Below, piece by piece: positions 18,801 through 28,249 of a stretch of DNA of 64,000 nt. The stretch spans positions 47,435 through 111,434 of the forward strand of contig NZ_QMFY01000018.1 of assembly GCF_003286915.1 (NCBI RefSeq). Direction: 5' to 3'. The position numbers and the translations under genes were made by a program. The stretch comes from Pseudochryseolinea flava. Its GTDB lineage: Bacteria; Bacteroidota; Bacteroidia; Cytophagales; Cyclobacteriaceae. Below the pieces are notes generated by a model. That model searched no databases. It saw only the letters and a program-made list of their open reading frames with translations, and was not told the DNA's origin. Numbering within the stretch: the stretch's first letter is position 1; each line of letters opens with the position of its first letter.

Positions 18801-20134
18801 AAGTTTGCAAGCTTCAACTTGTGGAGATGGTATTCGGGTGCCTCTTCTCCATACAATTCTTTTTTAACTTCTCCCATTTGATTGAGATACCCTTCCGCAT
18901 TGGTGTAACGCTTTTCCGTTAATGCGATGTCATACAAAAACTGAAGGATGAGCAGGTTTGTCTTATGATTTTTGGGAAGTGATTTTGAGTTCAGTACACC
19001 AAGCGCATCGGCTTCTAAATTTTTGGTTTTATCGCGACTTAATTTTGAATCGAATTCAACAGCACGAAGGTTGATGTTGTGAAGCGATATTTTAGGATAT
19101 GACTTGTCGATGATCTTCTGATATTCAAGTTTTACATTGATATAACGCGCGCGACTGTCACGTTTTAAAAGATCTTTTAAGTATAGGAGGTAAAGATTGT
19201 GAGCGAGTGAATTCGTTGGACTTGTTTTTGATTTTAAATCCGAAAGAATATTGTCGAGTTGAAGGTTCTTTTGTTGTAAGCCTTCTTCGTTACCATTTTC
19301 AATTAAGACTTGCGCCCAGTCGTAACGATATTGAACCGTTGCCAAACTTGTCTCTGCGAAATATTTTTTACGGTCTTTAATCCAGCTGTTGAGTTGACTA
19401 AATGTTTTGTCGGCGTCTGGATCTGTAGAAGCGAGGGAGATCAATCCTTTTGAAGCGTAAGCATCGCCACGGAGCGTGAGCAATTTCACATAGTCACCAA
19501 AACGTGTTGGAAGCTCCTCTTCGGGTACACGCTTCGTTTTAATGTTGCCATCCTCTACTTTTGTTTCTTTATCAACAGCTCTCTTGATATAATAATCTTC
19601 AACCGAAGCGAGTAGATCAAGGGCTTCGTCCCAATATCCTTGACCAATCATGGCTTCCGCTTCAACCAGTGCGAGCCTTCCTGTAAGCACATCGGTAAGC
19701 TGATCCGTTTTCTTCAAAAGGTCGCGTGCTTTACCGAGGTATTCGCGACTGACTCGGTAGTTTCCATATTCGTTATAAATTTCAGCAACGTCGATATAGG
19801 TGCTTGCATAGCTGGTGCTATTTTCTCCGAACACGGCGCTGCTGCTGGTCAGGGCATTGTTCAACGTATGATCGAAAGTTGTGAAAACCCCTAAGGCCAT
19901 CGTTATGCGCGCTTCCCGAATATACAAGGCAGGCATATAAGGATTTTCTGCGCCCATTTTAGCCGTAATGGTTTTTTTAAGCTTTGCGAGTGCACTGCTG
20001 GCTTTGCTGAATTTTCCTGAGTTGAAAGACGCATCGATTTTTGCGAGCGACTTATCGAACTTTTTGTTTTGTGCGAGAATTGGCTGAACCAGAACGATTA
20101 GCAAAACGAACAGGGAGAACCTGACATTCTTCAT
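15887..20134 (-). CDS. Secreted TPR-repeat protein with C-terminal CHAT protease domain
   Basis: A protein of 1,415 residues from the preferred ATG at 20134 (an in-frame ATG seven codons earlier is possible); the signal peptide MKNVRFSLFVLLIVLVQPILA starts there. The middle, about 30-900, is a long array of helical TPR-like repeats. The last 330 residues form a CHAT domain, a caspase-like fold, with the expected dyad: His in HLATHGFY and Cys in LSACETGLGD, and the ending PIYWGAFMIIG. CHAT peptidases cut proteins after activation through the repeat region; here both parts would be outside the cytoplasm. Partner and substrate are unknown. No associated toxin or defence genes lie next to it. Confidence 0.88.
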   Translation of the reverse strand: MKNVRFSLFVLLIVLVQPILAQNKKFDKSLAKIDASFNSGKFSKASSALAKLKKTITAKMGAENPYMPALYIREARITMALGVFTTFDHTLNNALTSSSAVFGENSTSYASTYIDVAEIYNEYGNYRVSREYLGKARDLLKKTDQLTDVLTGRLALVEAEAMIGQGYWDEALDLLASVEDYYIKRAVDKETKVEDGNIKTKRVPEEELPTRFGDYVKLLTLRGDAYASKGLISLASTDPDADKTFSQLNSWIKDRKKYFAETSLATVQYRYDWAQVLIENGNEEGLQQKNLQLDNILSDLKSKTSPTNSLAHNLYLLYLKDLLKRDSRARYINVKLEYQKIIDKSYPKISLHNINLRAVEFDSKLSRDKTKNLEADALGVLNSKSLPKNHKTNLLILQFLYDIALTEKRYTNAEGYLNQMGEVKKELYGEEAPEYHLHKLKLANFYLDYTNKIEDAGKIFEGSYINKLSSTIGVQHKDYLEILNHLANYYELIDQYAKASKTLTIAGKAVREKYDITDILYAREMNNIAKLKLKLGEYESAGEDLNTSLKIIAEKDSKNAAYYPTYIDALETQAKLYGIKGMFDEAVENLEKSKKLFNKADVLVSNELSSAEELTSLFIQLGRYSEATKLLATQIPEYEKLYGRNSLRLIEPLTNEGRILLANADYSEAEKTAMRANQIAVKSYGDNSTKTAPTQRLLSDIAYTLGDYDRAQDNLIKALASQEKQFGRNHIEVAKSISQLALTKFHKGDSKKEVEKLMNEAQKIMLDKLGNTNPQYAEILKNVAVLYISEKKFDIAFNSLTVAEGIWRAKTGSKTNINLASIYILTGDVYYQLKNYNKAQEFYDRGKEIYERFFNDKHPEYVKILAKLGKVYYMKADYKRSKKLIEEALDNYENYIKQYFPAQTEAQKAKYWNTIKGDFEFYNTLAFGNLEDFKDLAGKVYNYQLLTKALLLSSTLKMRERILNSTDEELKNQYNTWTEKKELMTLALSMSPAQLSERNIDPTLLQQEVDRLEKELSEKSELFGQSFDNKRITFEDVKKSLKPNEVAIEMIRYRYFNHNLTDSVIYAALYIKSDFSKPKVIILNDGKRLETRFFKYYRYAITGMIPDQYSYTAFWKPIADELGQASTIYLSADGVYNQINLESLPTPDGKYVIDNSNIVLISNTKDLYLRKIKSRAKSSDNTAYLIGNPAFYKTASADNSISQLPGTEKEINQLDFMLKQKAWLTTVFVDNTASEEKIKEINNVRVVHLATHGFYKPSVPVTLDEEIQGNEAILTQNPFMRNGLLLKGAGDLMEKTDFNYNMESGILTAQEAMSLNLDKTDMVVLSACETGLGDLEAGEGVMGLQRAFMVAGAKFLVMSMFKVDDDATQKLMLKFYQKWLNSGNFRQSFTEAKIELRAERPEPIYWGAFMIIGLE

Positions 20135-20238
20135 GGCGAAAGGGGTTGAATTCAACCTCGAATGTAATCATTTCGACACGATTATTTATGCCATCACAGG
20201 TGAGATCAGCTGAATAGGGAAAATTCTTGTCTCGGAAT

Positions 20239-23200
20239 TTAGTGCGTGCGCGCCATCAACTTTTGCAAGATGCCACGTGCTGCGTCGGTAATGATCGTTC
20301 CGGGACCAAATATAAAAGCAACACCTGATTGCGTTAGGAAATCGTAATCCTGTTGGGGAATAACGCCGCCAGCCACAACCATGATGTCGCTACGACCAAT
20401 TTTTTCCAACGCTTGAATTAAGGCAGGGATGAGCGTTTTATGTCCACCGGCAAGACTGGATGCACCAACAATGTGTACATCGTTTTCCGCTGCTTGCATG
20501 GCCACTTCGTCTGGTGTTTGAAAGAGTGATCCAATGTCCACATCGAAGCCAAGGTCAGCAAAACTTGTTGCAATTACTTTTGCGCCACGATCGTGGCCAT
20601 CTTGCCCCATCTTCGCAATCAGTATACGCGGTCGTCGTCCTTCCCATTTTGCAAACGCGTCAGACAGTGCGAGCACATCTTGAAAATCTTTTTGATTTTT
20701 CATTTCACCGGAATATACACCTGAAATAGATTTGATCACCGCCTGATGACGCCCAAAAACTTTTTCAAGCGCCATGGATATCTCACCCAATGTAGCGCGA
20801 CATCTTGCGGCTGCAATCGACAAGGCTAACAAATTACCCTCGCCACTTGCTGCAGCGGTTGAAAGTTGTTGTAGCGCATCTGCAACTGCGTGGTGATCGC
20901 GCGAAGATTTGAGTTCTTGTAATCTCGCGATTTGCTCATTCCGAACTGCGGTATTATCAACTTCTAAAATTTCAAAGTCAGGTTTTTCGTCCGTTTGATA
21001 TTTGTTCACGCCTACTATCACATCGCGCGCCGCATCTATGCGAGCTTGTTTCGCCGCTGCAGCCTGCTCTATGCGCATCTTTGGAATGCCACTTTCGATG
21101 GCTTTCGTCATTCCGCCAAGGGATTCAACTTCCTGCAGTAAAGTCCACGCCTTTTGTACAAGTTCGTGCGTGAGTGTTTCTACATAGTAAGATCCGCCCA
21201 GCGGATCAATTAACTTGGTGATCCCGGTTTCTTTCTCCAAATAAAGCTGTGTGTTTCGCGCAATACGCGCCGAGAAGTCTGTCGGTAATGCGATGGCTTC
21301 ATCCAAAGAATTTGTGTGCAGCGATTGCGTACCACCCAGTACGGCAGCCAATGCTTCAATGCAAGTGCGTGTCACGTTATTGTAAGGATCCTGTTCTGTA
21401 AGACTCCATCCTGACGTTTGACAATGCGTTCGCAGTGCCATCGACTTGGAATTTTTTGGATCGAACTGCTTCACAATTTGTGACCACAATAAGCGACCTG
21501 CTCGCATTTTAGCCACCTCCATAAAGAAGTTCATACCAATACCCCAGAAGAAAGAAAGGCGTGGCGCGAAGTCGTCGATCGCTATTCCCGCTTGAATACC
21601 TGTTCGGATATATTCTAAGCCGTCGGCTAACGTGTAAGCGAGCTCAACATGGGCAGGTGCGCCGGCTTCGTGCATGTGGTAGCCGCTAATGCTGATCGAA
21701 TTGAACTTCGGCATGTGCTTCGACGTGTAAGCAAAGATGTCTGCCACGATGCGCATTGAAGGTGTAGGCGGATAAATGTAAGTGTTCCGCACCATGAATT
21801 CTTTCAGGATGTCATTCTGAATCGTCCCGGTCAGTTGATGAGGCTTTACACCTTGCTCTTCTGCGGCAACAATGTAAAACGCAAGAATCGGAAGCACCGC
21901 GCCATTCATCGTCATCGATACAGACATCTTATCCAATGGAATCTGATCGAAAAGAATTTTCATGTCGAGAACGGAGTCAATCGCGACACCCGCTTTGCCA
22001 ACATCACCCGATACACGAACGTGGTCGGAGTCGTAACCGCGATGAGTAGCGAGGTCGAATGCAACAGAAAGTCCACGTTGCCCAGACGCAAGATTTCTCC
22101 TATAAAAAGCATTGGAATCTTTGGCAGTAGAAAAGCCTGCGTATTGTCGGATCGTCCAAGGCTTGGTAGCAAACATCGTTGCATAAGGCCCACGCAGATA
22201 GGGAGGAACGCCAGAGCCAAATACAAGGTGCGGAAGTGTGTTGATATCTTCTTCCGTGTACTGCGGTTTTATAGGTATGCCCTCCGCGCTTAGCCAACCC
22301 TTGTGATGATATGTATGCGACAGCCCCTTGTCCTCGGTGTCGGTTACGAAATGCTGAACCCCTAATGTCTCCCCGTTGTCCAAAAACTTTTTCCAGGCAT
22401 AGTCACGAAGATCGTGCGTCATTTTTTCTAACGCATAAGCGCCGGCAACAGCATCAGATACTTTGTCCATGTGTGACTCCTCACGAAGTATAGTGGTCAC
22501 GTTGCGTGCAATGCGAAACAGTGTTGTATTATCGATATCGTCTGGATAAATCGTCAATGAATCGCATCCACCACAGACGCCAGCAAATGCTGCATAAGTA
22601 CCCTTGAGCATATTGCCATGCGGGTCGTAGTCTGTTTTTTTTGCGGATGACCGTACATGAACATGTAGGTTGTCGAATGCGTGACTTACCTGATAACTGC
22701 TTGCGAGCTGGTACCAGCACAAGCGTAGTGCTTTTAGTTTAGCGATTGTTTCAAAAATCTGTGGCGTTGCTTCAATCGAAAAAGCAATTCGTTCAAGGAA
22801 ATCTTTTTGATCTTCGGGCGACGATAATTTTTTGATGGCTTCAGCAACGACAACCAAAGAATCTGCGATTTCCACGGCAGATGTACTTTCTGGGACTGTG
22901 AGTCCAAATATTTTTAAGTTGGGCTGATCTTTCGGGAAATATTTCGGTGTGAAAAATTGCGTACTAAAAAAAGCACCGTGTACCGCAGCCGTCGGATACG
23001 AGCATGCATGTTTGATTAGTTCATCGAATGTGATCTGTGAACTGATTTGAAATGAAATATTGCAATAACCCCAATTAATATTTTGGAGTAGTTCATCGAT
23101 GTTATAGTTTGTTTCGGCGCGTAAATCAAACAAGATACCATCAGCGCCATCGTTGAGATGCGCCAACGCAAGTTTATTTGCCTGAGAAGAATTTTTACCG

Positions 23201-23457
23201 TCGATCGGGACAAGATTCGCCCATGTGCGCGGTGTTTGATGCGATTGACGGGCAGGAGAGCGTTGAATTTTTTTTAGTGCAGCAGTATCGGCAGCGTTGT
23301 AATAGGGTAAAAAAGATAGCTGATCTGCATTTTTCCACGCCAACGATATGAATGGGTCTTTACCTTCAATCTCCTGACTAGCTGCGTGTTTCCAATCGCT
23401 GGGTAACACGGGAGAAAATGTTTCACGGAGCAGGTCGGCGATTGTTTTTTCTTCCAT
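20239..23457 (-). CDS. Methylmalonyl-CoA mutase, small-subunit barrel fused to a complete large subunit
   Basis: A 1,072-residue B12 enzyme that interconverts methylmalonyl-CoA and succinyl-CoA. Residues 1-360 resemble the barrel of the small subunit (MutA): for example [17 protein letters not shown] and [20 protein letters not shown]. From about residue 385 a full large subunit (MutB) follows: the [17 protein letters not shown] and [12 protein letters not shown] substrate-channel motifs and a C-terminal cobalamin domain with DGHDRG (axial His) and VVAGGVIPQ. The vestigial B12-like domain that normally ends the small subunit is missing at the junction. mutA and mutB are usually separate genes. 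Transcribed divergently from dnaA. Confidence 0.88.
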   Translation of the reverse strand: MEEKTIADLLRETFSPVLPSDWKHAASQEIEGKDPFISLAWKNADQLSFLPYYNAADTAALKKIQRSPARQSHQTPRTWANLVPIDGKNSSQANKLALAHLNDGADGILFDLRAETNYNIDELLQNINWGYCNISFQISSQITFDELIKHACSYPTAAVHGAFFSTQFFTPKYFPKDQPNLKIFGLTVPESTSAVEIADSLVVVAEAIKKLSSPEDQKDFLERIAFSIEATPQIFETIAKLKALRLCWYQLASSYQVSHAFDNLHVHVRSSAKKTDYDPHGNMLKGTYAAFAGVCGGCDSLTIYPDDIDNTTLFRIARNVTTILREESHMDKVSDAVAGAYALEKMTHDLRDYAWKKFLDNGETLGVQHFVTDTEDKGLSHTYHHKGWLSAEGIPIKPQYTEEDINTLPHLVFGSGVPPYLRGPYATMFATKPWTIRQYAGFSTAKDSNAFYRRNLASGQRGLSVAFDLATHRGYDSDHVRVSGDVGKAGVAIDSVLDMKILFDQIPLDKMSVSMTMNGAVLPILAFYIVAAEEQGVKPHQLTGTIQNDILKEFMVRNTYIYPPTPSMRIVADIFAYTSKHMPKFNSISISGYHMHEAGAPAHVELAYTLADGLEYIRTGIQAGIAIDDFAPRLSFFWGIGMNFFMEVAKMRAGRLLWSQIVKQFDPKNSKSMALRTHCQTSGWSLTEQDPYNNVTRTCIEALAAVLGGTQSLHTNSLDEAIALPTDFSARIARNTQLYLEKETGITKLIDPLGGSYYVETLTHELVQKAWTLLQEVESLGGMTKAIESGIPKMRIEQAAAAKQARIDAARDVIVGVNKYQTDEKPDFEILEVDNTAVRNEQIARLQELKSSRDHHAVADALQQLSTAAASGEGNLLALSIAAARCRATLGEISMALEKVFGRHQAVIKSISGVYSGEMKNQKDFQDVLALSDAFAKWEGRRPRILIAKMGQDGHDRGAKVIATSFADLGFDVDIGSLFQTPDEVAMQAAENDVHIVGASSLAGGHKTLIPALIQALEKIGRSDIMVVAGGVIPQQDYDFLTQSGVAFIFGPGTIITDAARGILQKLMARTH

Positions 23458-23647
23458 AGGGTTTAAATCAGCTCAATTTTAAAGAAGTTTTCCTCAAACG
23501 ATAGTGGCTTTTGTTTAAATTTTTCGATGGAAAATATTTCCGTAAAATCAAGGATCAATACCCTTGTTTTCTTAAAGTCTTTTTTCACATCTTTGTCTCC
23601 CTTTCGCCCTGGCGAAACCAGAATCAACCTTCATCAGCTCTTTAACA

Positions 23648-25078
23648 ATGGAAGTTACCAGTGGTACCGTATGGAATGATTGTCTCGAGATAGTTCGCGA
23701 GAATGTTGGTGAAGAAAATTTCACCACATGGTTCAAGCCCATTGTTCCTTTGCGCGTCGAAGGTGATGTACTCACCATCCAGGTTCCTTCGCAGTTTTTT
23801 TACGAGTGGCTTGAGGATAATTATGTTCCGGTTCTAAAAAAGGCGATTCACACCGTACTTGGCCCAACAGGACGTCTTGAATATTCAGTAGTCGTCGATA
23901 GTGGAAATCAACAAGCACCAGCAGTGTCTGTTAATTATCCCGTCAATGGCGCGGGCAATCGCAGAAGTGCTATCAACAATAATGGCTACGGGTCTGAAGA
24001 TTATTCGCCGTTCACATTTAAGGCACTGAATCCGCACACCGTTAATTCTCGACTCAATCCCACATACTCTTTCGATAATTTCGTAGAAGGAGATTGTAAT
24101 CGCTTGGCGCGGTCGGCAGGGTTGGCTGTTGCTAAAAAACCAGGCGTCACGTCTTTCAACCCGCTCATGTTGTATGGTGGTGTGGGCGTAGGAAAAACGC
24201 ACTTAGTACAAGCCATCGGTAATGAGATTAAGACCAACATGCCTGGTAAAGTTGTGTTGTATGTCGATCAAAACGATTTTACAACGCAGTTCCTCAATGC
24301 ACTTCAAAATCACAAGATACAGGAGTTTCAAAATTTCTACTTACAAGTAGACTTGTTGATTCTTGACGACGTTCAATTCCTTGCTGGTCGTGAAAAGACC
24401 CAGGAAATGTTCTTCCATATTTTTAATCAACTCCATCAGTCAGGTAAGCAGATCATCATGACAAGTGACTGCCCGCCACGCGACATGAAGGGCTTTCAAG
24501 AACGCCTTCTCTCGCGCTTTAAATGGGGATTGACAGCGGATTTACAAGAGCCAGATTTTGAAACGAAGTTGGCGATCATCAACCGGAAAATGCAAGCCGA
24601 TGGAATTCAAATTCCAACGGAAGTTTCTGAATACCTTGCCTACAGTGTAGATACCAATCTCCGCGATATGGAAGGTGTTTTGAACTCTTTGATCTTCCAT
24701 GCAACGCTGTTGAAAAAAGAAATCGACCTCGAATTAGCAAAAGAGGTATTGAAGAACATCATCAAAGAAATTCAATCTGATGTTAGTGTTGATTTCATTC
24801 AGAAAACAGTAGCTGAATTCTTTAAGGTTGACCTTGAAGCAATGAAGGGAAAAGTGAAGAAACGCGAAATCGTAATACCACGTCAAGTAGCAATGTATTT
24901 CTGTAAACGCTATACGCAATTGACGCTCGCATTGATCGGTGAAAACTTTGGCGGCCGTGATCACAGTACGGTAATCCATGCACTTGAATCCGTTGAAGAC
25001 ATGATGAAGACGGACCCTAATTTCAAATCTTCTGTTGATGAATTGGGCAAGAAATTGAAACTGCGCGTGAGCAATTAA
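23648..25078 (+). CDS. dnaA: Chromosomal replication initiator DnaA
   Basis: A 476-residue initiator. Domain I covers about residues 1-85 (VWNDCLEIVRENVGEENFTTWF); a short linker follows; the AAA+ domain has Walker A GGVGVGKTHL and Walker B LLILDDVQFL. C-terminal domain IV has the DNA-binding signature GGRDHSTVIHALE. It assembles on oriC to open the duplex. The 190-nt region upstream contains no convincing TTATCCACA boxes, so the origin is probably not adjacent, at least on this side. A CATCTTTG box 55 nt ahead is a possible -7 element. Confidence 0.97.
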   Translation: MEVTSGTVWNDCLEIVRENVGEENFTTWFKPIVPLRVEGDVLTIQVPSQFFYEWLEDNYVPVLKKAIHTVLGPTGRLEYSVVVDSGNQQAPAVSVNYPVNGAGNRRSAINNNGYGSEDYSPFTFKALNPHTVNSRLNPTYSFDNFVEGDCNRLARSAGLAVAKKPGVTSFNPLMLYGGVGVGKTHLVQAIGNEIKTNMPGKVVLYVDQNDFTTQFLNALQNHKIQEFQNFYLQVDLLILDDVQFLAGREKTQEMFFHIFNQLHQSGKQIIMTSDCPPRDMKGFQERLLSRFKWGLTADLQEPDFETKLAIINRKMQADGIQIPTEVSEYLAYSVDTNLRDMEGVLNSLIFHATLLKKEIDLELAKEVLKNIIKEIQSDVSVDFIQKTVAEFFKVDLEAMKGKVKKREIVIPRQVAMYFCKRYTQLTLALIGENFGGRDHSTVIHALESVEDMMKTDPNFKSSVDELGKKLKLRVSN

Positions 25079-25104
25079 AATTGTTGCGTAAGCAAAGCGA
25101 ATAA

Positions 25105-25139
25105 CAAAAAAGCCTGAGATCAATCCCAGGCTTTTTTTT
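25105..25139. terminator. Terminator between dnaA and htrA
   Basis: Stem AAAGCCTG/CAGGCTTT with a 10-nt loop, flanked by six A and eight T, so it works on both strands for the converging genes. Confidence 0.9.
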
Positions 25140-25166
25140 GTGATGTATCGTTACCGTCGTTACGTA

Positions 25167-26606
25167 TCAACGAATCATAAAGGGGATTTCCATTTGTTGT
25201 TTCGCGCTGGTTACGCCATACACGTAGCCGCTCTTCGACTTCTGGAAAAATTGAATGACTTCTTCCGGTTTTGCTACACGCTCACGATTGAGTGCGATCA
25301 CGGTGAAGTTCTCTGGTATACCAATTTGTTTTGCTAGACTGTTGTCTTTGATCTTGAAGATCTTTACACCGTACCGGGTCGCTTCTAATTGCGCACCAAG
25401 ATTTGAGTCTGTGAAAATTTTTCGTTTAATCAGCTCTGGTGTGCCTGATGAGTTAACCAACGTAATGTCTGCAATTTTTTCTTTGCCTTCGCGCAAGTAG
25501 GTGAAGGTGATCTTGTCGCCCGGATTTTTATAACTCATTTCTTCTTCAAAAGCACTTTGGCTATTGACGACAACATCATTCACTTTGATGATGATATCAC
25601 CAAGCTTCATACCTGCACTGGCAGCTTGTCCATCACGATCGATTTGCTCAAGCAACACACCATTGAAACTAACATCCGTAGGGAGATCGTATTTCTTTGC
25701 ATGTTCGAAGTCGTAGTCTACAACAGATCCGCCGTAGAAAGCCTTCTGAACGACGCCGTATTTCACCAGGTCGTTAAATACTTTCTTCGCGATATCGATC
25801 GGTATAGCGAAAGCATAGCCAGTGTACGAGCCTGTTCGCGATAGGATTGCCGAGTTGATGCCGACAAGTTCTCCAGATTTATTAACAAGCGCTCCTCCCG
25901 AGTTGCCGGGATTGATCGCAGCGTCGGTTTGAATGAACGATTCGATTGGGAATTTGTCTTCCAAAATGCCGATGCGACGTCCCTTTGCACTCACGATACC
26001 GGCGGTTACTGTCGAAGCAAGAGAGTACGGGTTTCCGACGGCAATCACCCATTCGCCAACCTGAACATTTTTAGAGTTGCCCAGCGTGATCGCCGGTAAA
26101 TTGTTTTCTTTTATTTTAATCACCGCTAAATCGGTCGACGGATCAACACCTACTAGCTCTGCTGGATAAACGCGCTTATTGTAATTTACTTCGATGCGTT
26201 CAGCGGTTTCAATCACGTGGTTGTTTGTCATGATGTATCCATCCGCTGTGAAGATCACGCCAGAGCCACTGCTTACTTGCGTACGGCTATTGCCACCACC
26301 GCCTTCACCGAAAAACCAGTCCCAATAGGAATAAGAAATTCCACGCGATATACTGTTGATGTACACCACACTTGGCGTGGCTTTCAATGCGGCTTCACTA
26401 AAATCCACGGGTGTAGCATCGGATGGTACAGCATTGTTCGTTGCGTATTGCCTTGATGGATGAGGATTGTCGTCGCTAACCTGACTAAATTCTTCTTGAG
26501 CTGTGGCTTGTGCCAGATCAGGCTTGATGTAGAAATGGTAGAATGTGAATGATCCGCCAAAACCGGCTATAAAAGCGACGAGTATAATTCGGATGGTATG
26601 CTTCAT
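25167..26606 (-). CDS. HtrA/DegP family periplasmic serine protease
   Basis: A 479-residue protein counted from ATG 26606, which begins a single membrane anchor or signal (MKHTIRIILVAFIAGFGG); the longer frame adds 18 unlikely residues. The trypsin-like domain has the catalytic triad: His in NNHVIE, Asp in STDLAVIKI, Ser in NPGNSGGAL. PDZ 1 follows (about 290-380, GMKLGDIIIKVN), then a degenerate second PDZ. Family members degrade misfolded envelope proteins. It sits between dnaA and GH3 as a single gene. Confidence 0.92.
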   Translation of the reverse strand: MKHTIRIILVAFIAGFGGSFTFYHFYIKPDLAQATAQEEFSQVSDDNPHPSRQYATNNAVPSDATPVDFSEAALKATPSVVYINSISRGISYSYWDWFFGEGGGGNSRTQVSSGSGVIFTADGYIMTNNHVIETAERIEVNYNKRVYPAELVGVDPSTDLAVIKIKENNLPAITLGNSKNVQVGEWVIAVGNPYSLASTVTAGIVSAKGRRIGILEDKFPIESFIQTDAAINPGNSGGALVNKSGELVGINSAILSRTGSYTGYAFAIPIDIAKKVFNDLVKYGVVQKAFYGGSVVDYDFEHAKKYDLPTDVSFNGVLLEQIDRDGQAASAGMKLGDIIIKVNDVVVNSQSAFEEEMSYKNPGDKITFTYLREGKEKIADITLVNSSGTPELIKRKIFTDSNLGAQLEATRYGVKIFKIKDNSLAKQIGIPENFTVIALNRERVAKPEEVIQFFQKSKSGYVYGVTSAKQQMEIPFMIR

Positions 26607-26749
26607 AAATGTGATGATAAACGGATATTGATGTAACGCGAAGTACAAAAGTTTTGCCACATCGATTTAACGTGTAATAAATGAATTCTTGACAGTTTTT
26701 AAAAACATTTAGCATTTTCAGGCGTGGTTAGACTATTATATCTTGCAGC

Positions 26750-28249
26750 ATGGGAATCCGTTCAGTTCTGGCTAAGCCCTTCGCTGCTTATGTTGTTTCC
26801 AAAACACGTAAATGGTCGGCCGAGCCTGGTAAATATCAGCTTAAAACGCTGTCGAATATCGTACAGACCGCTAAATCGACGTCATTTGGACGTGATCATC
26901 AATTCGCCGACATCCGTCGTTACGATGATTTTAAGAAGCATGTACCCATTCGCGACTATGAAGCGCTTAGGCCTTACGTTGAGAAAGTTATTGAAGGTAA
27001 GCCTGACATTTTGTGGCCCGGTAAGCCCGCGTATTTTGCCAAAACGTCGGGAACAACTTCCGGAACGAAATATATCCCCATCACAAAAGAATCACTGCCT
27101 AACCATTTCAACAGCGCACGCGATGCTGTCATGAGCTATGTTCATGAAACAGGTAATGCGCGGTTCCTCGACGGTAATCTAATCTTCCTCTCAGGAAGTC
27201 CTGAACTCGATGAAGTCGCAGGGATTAAAACAGGTAGGCTTTCGGGTATCTCGAATCACCAGGTTCCCGCTATACTCAAGACCAATCAGAAGCCTTCGTA
27301 TCAGACGAATTGCATTGAAGATTGGGAAGAAAAACTCGAGCGAATTATCGATGAAACTTTGCCCGCGCCCATGTCGCTGATCTCTGGTATTCCACCGTGG
27401 GTCCAAATGTACTTCGATCGCATTCAGGCACGTACTGGCAAAAAGATCAAAGACGTTTTTCCACATTTCGAAATGTTGGTATATGGTGGTGTGAATTTTG
27501 AACCCTACCGTGCAAAACTTGAAGATTCAATCGGTAAGCGCGTGCCTTCTATTGAAACCTATCCAGCATCAGAAGGTTTCTTGGCTTATCAAAATTCACA
27601 AACTGATCCAGGACTGTTACTGTTGCTAAACACCGGAATCTTTTTTGAATTCATTCCAACAGAAGAATATTTCAATGAGAATCCGACGCGGCTGTGCATC
27701 GAAGAAGTGGAACTTGGAAAAAACTACGCCGTGATTATCAACAGCAATGCTGGACTGTGGGGATATTCCATCGGCGATACGGTTAAGTTCATCAATAAAA
27801 ATCCTTATAAAATTATTGTCACGGGCAGAATCAAACACTACATCTCAGCTTTTGGTGAGCACGTGATAGGAGAGGAAGTTGAGCGCGCACTGCAGCATAC
27901 CATGGTGAAATTTCCAGAAGCTGCTGTCGTCGAATTTACGGTTGCGCCACAAGTAACACCAGCGGAAGGATTGCCCCATCACGAGTGGTTTATCGAGTTT
28001 GCAAATCCACCACACGACATGCAAGCATTTTCTCGTGAACTCGATAAACAAATGCAATCACAAAATGTTTATTACGACGATTTAATCACGGGCAATATCT
28101 TGCGTGTGCTGAAAATTTCTACGTTGAAAAAAAATGCATTTATCGACTATATGAAATCCGAAGGAAAACTCGGCGGGCAAAACAAAGTACCCCGACTATC
28201 CAACGACCGTAAGATTGCCACGGCATTGCAAGCGCACATCATTTTTTGA
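26750..28249 (+). CDS. GH3 family acyl-adenylate / amidosynthetase-like protein
   Basis: A 499-residue member of the GH3 family, known from plants as auxin- and jasmonate-conjugating enzymes and widespread but uncharacterised in Bacteroidota. The adenylation motif appears as AKTSGTTSGTKYIPIT (about residues 96-111), YPASEGFLAYQ is the second nucleotide-binding segment, and IKHYISAFGEHV the third. The likely chemistry is activation of a carboxylate with ATP and transfer to an amine or thiol; the substrate is unknown. Its stop overlaps the dxr start by 4 nt, suggesting coupled translation. Confidence 0.88.
   Translation: MGIRSVLAKPFAAYVVSKTRKWSAEPGKYQLKTLSNIVQTAKSTSFGRDHQFADIRRYDDFKKHVPIRDYEALRPYVEKVIEGKPDILWPGKPAYFAKTSGTTSGTKYIPITKESLPNHFNSARDAVMSYVHETGNARFLDGNLIFLSGSPELDEVAGIKTGRLSGISNHQVPAILKTNQKPSYQTNCIEDWEEKLERIIDETLPAPMSLISGIPPWVQMYFDRIQARTGKKIKDVFPHFEMLVYGGVNFEPYRAKLEDSIGKRVPSIETYPASEGFLAYQNSQTDPGLLLLLNTGIFFEFIPTEEYFNENPTRLCIEEVELGKNYAVIINSNAGLWGYSIGDTVKFINKNPYKIIVTGRIKHYISAFGEHVIGEEVERALQHTMVKFPEAAVVEFTVAPQVTPAEGLPHHEWFIEFANPPHDMQAFSRELDKQMQSQNVYYDDLITGNILRVLKISTLKKNAFIDYMKSEGKLGGQNKVPRLSNDRKIATALQAHIIF

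Noticed and set aside
15887..20134. CHAT gene as part of a type III-E CRISPR (Craspase) system
   Set aside because: The protein is exported and no gRAMP or cas gene is present.
23458..23647. Possible oriC upstream of dnaA
   Set aside because: No TTATCCACA-like box cluster or AT-rich unwinding block could be found; only a candidate promoter is present.
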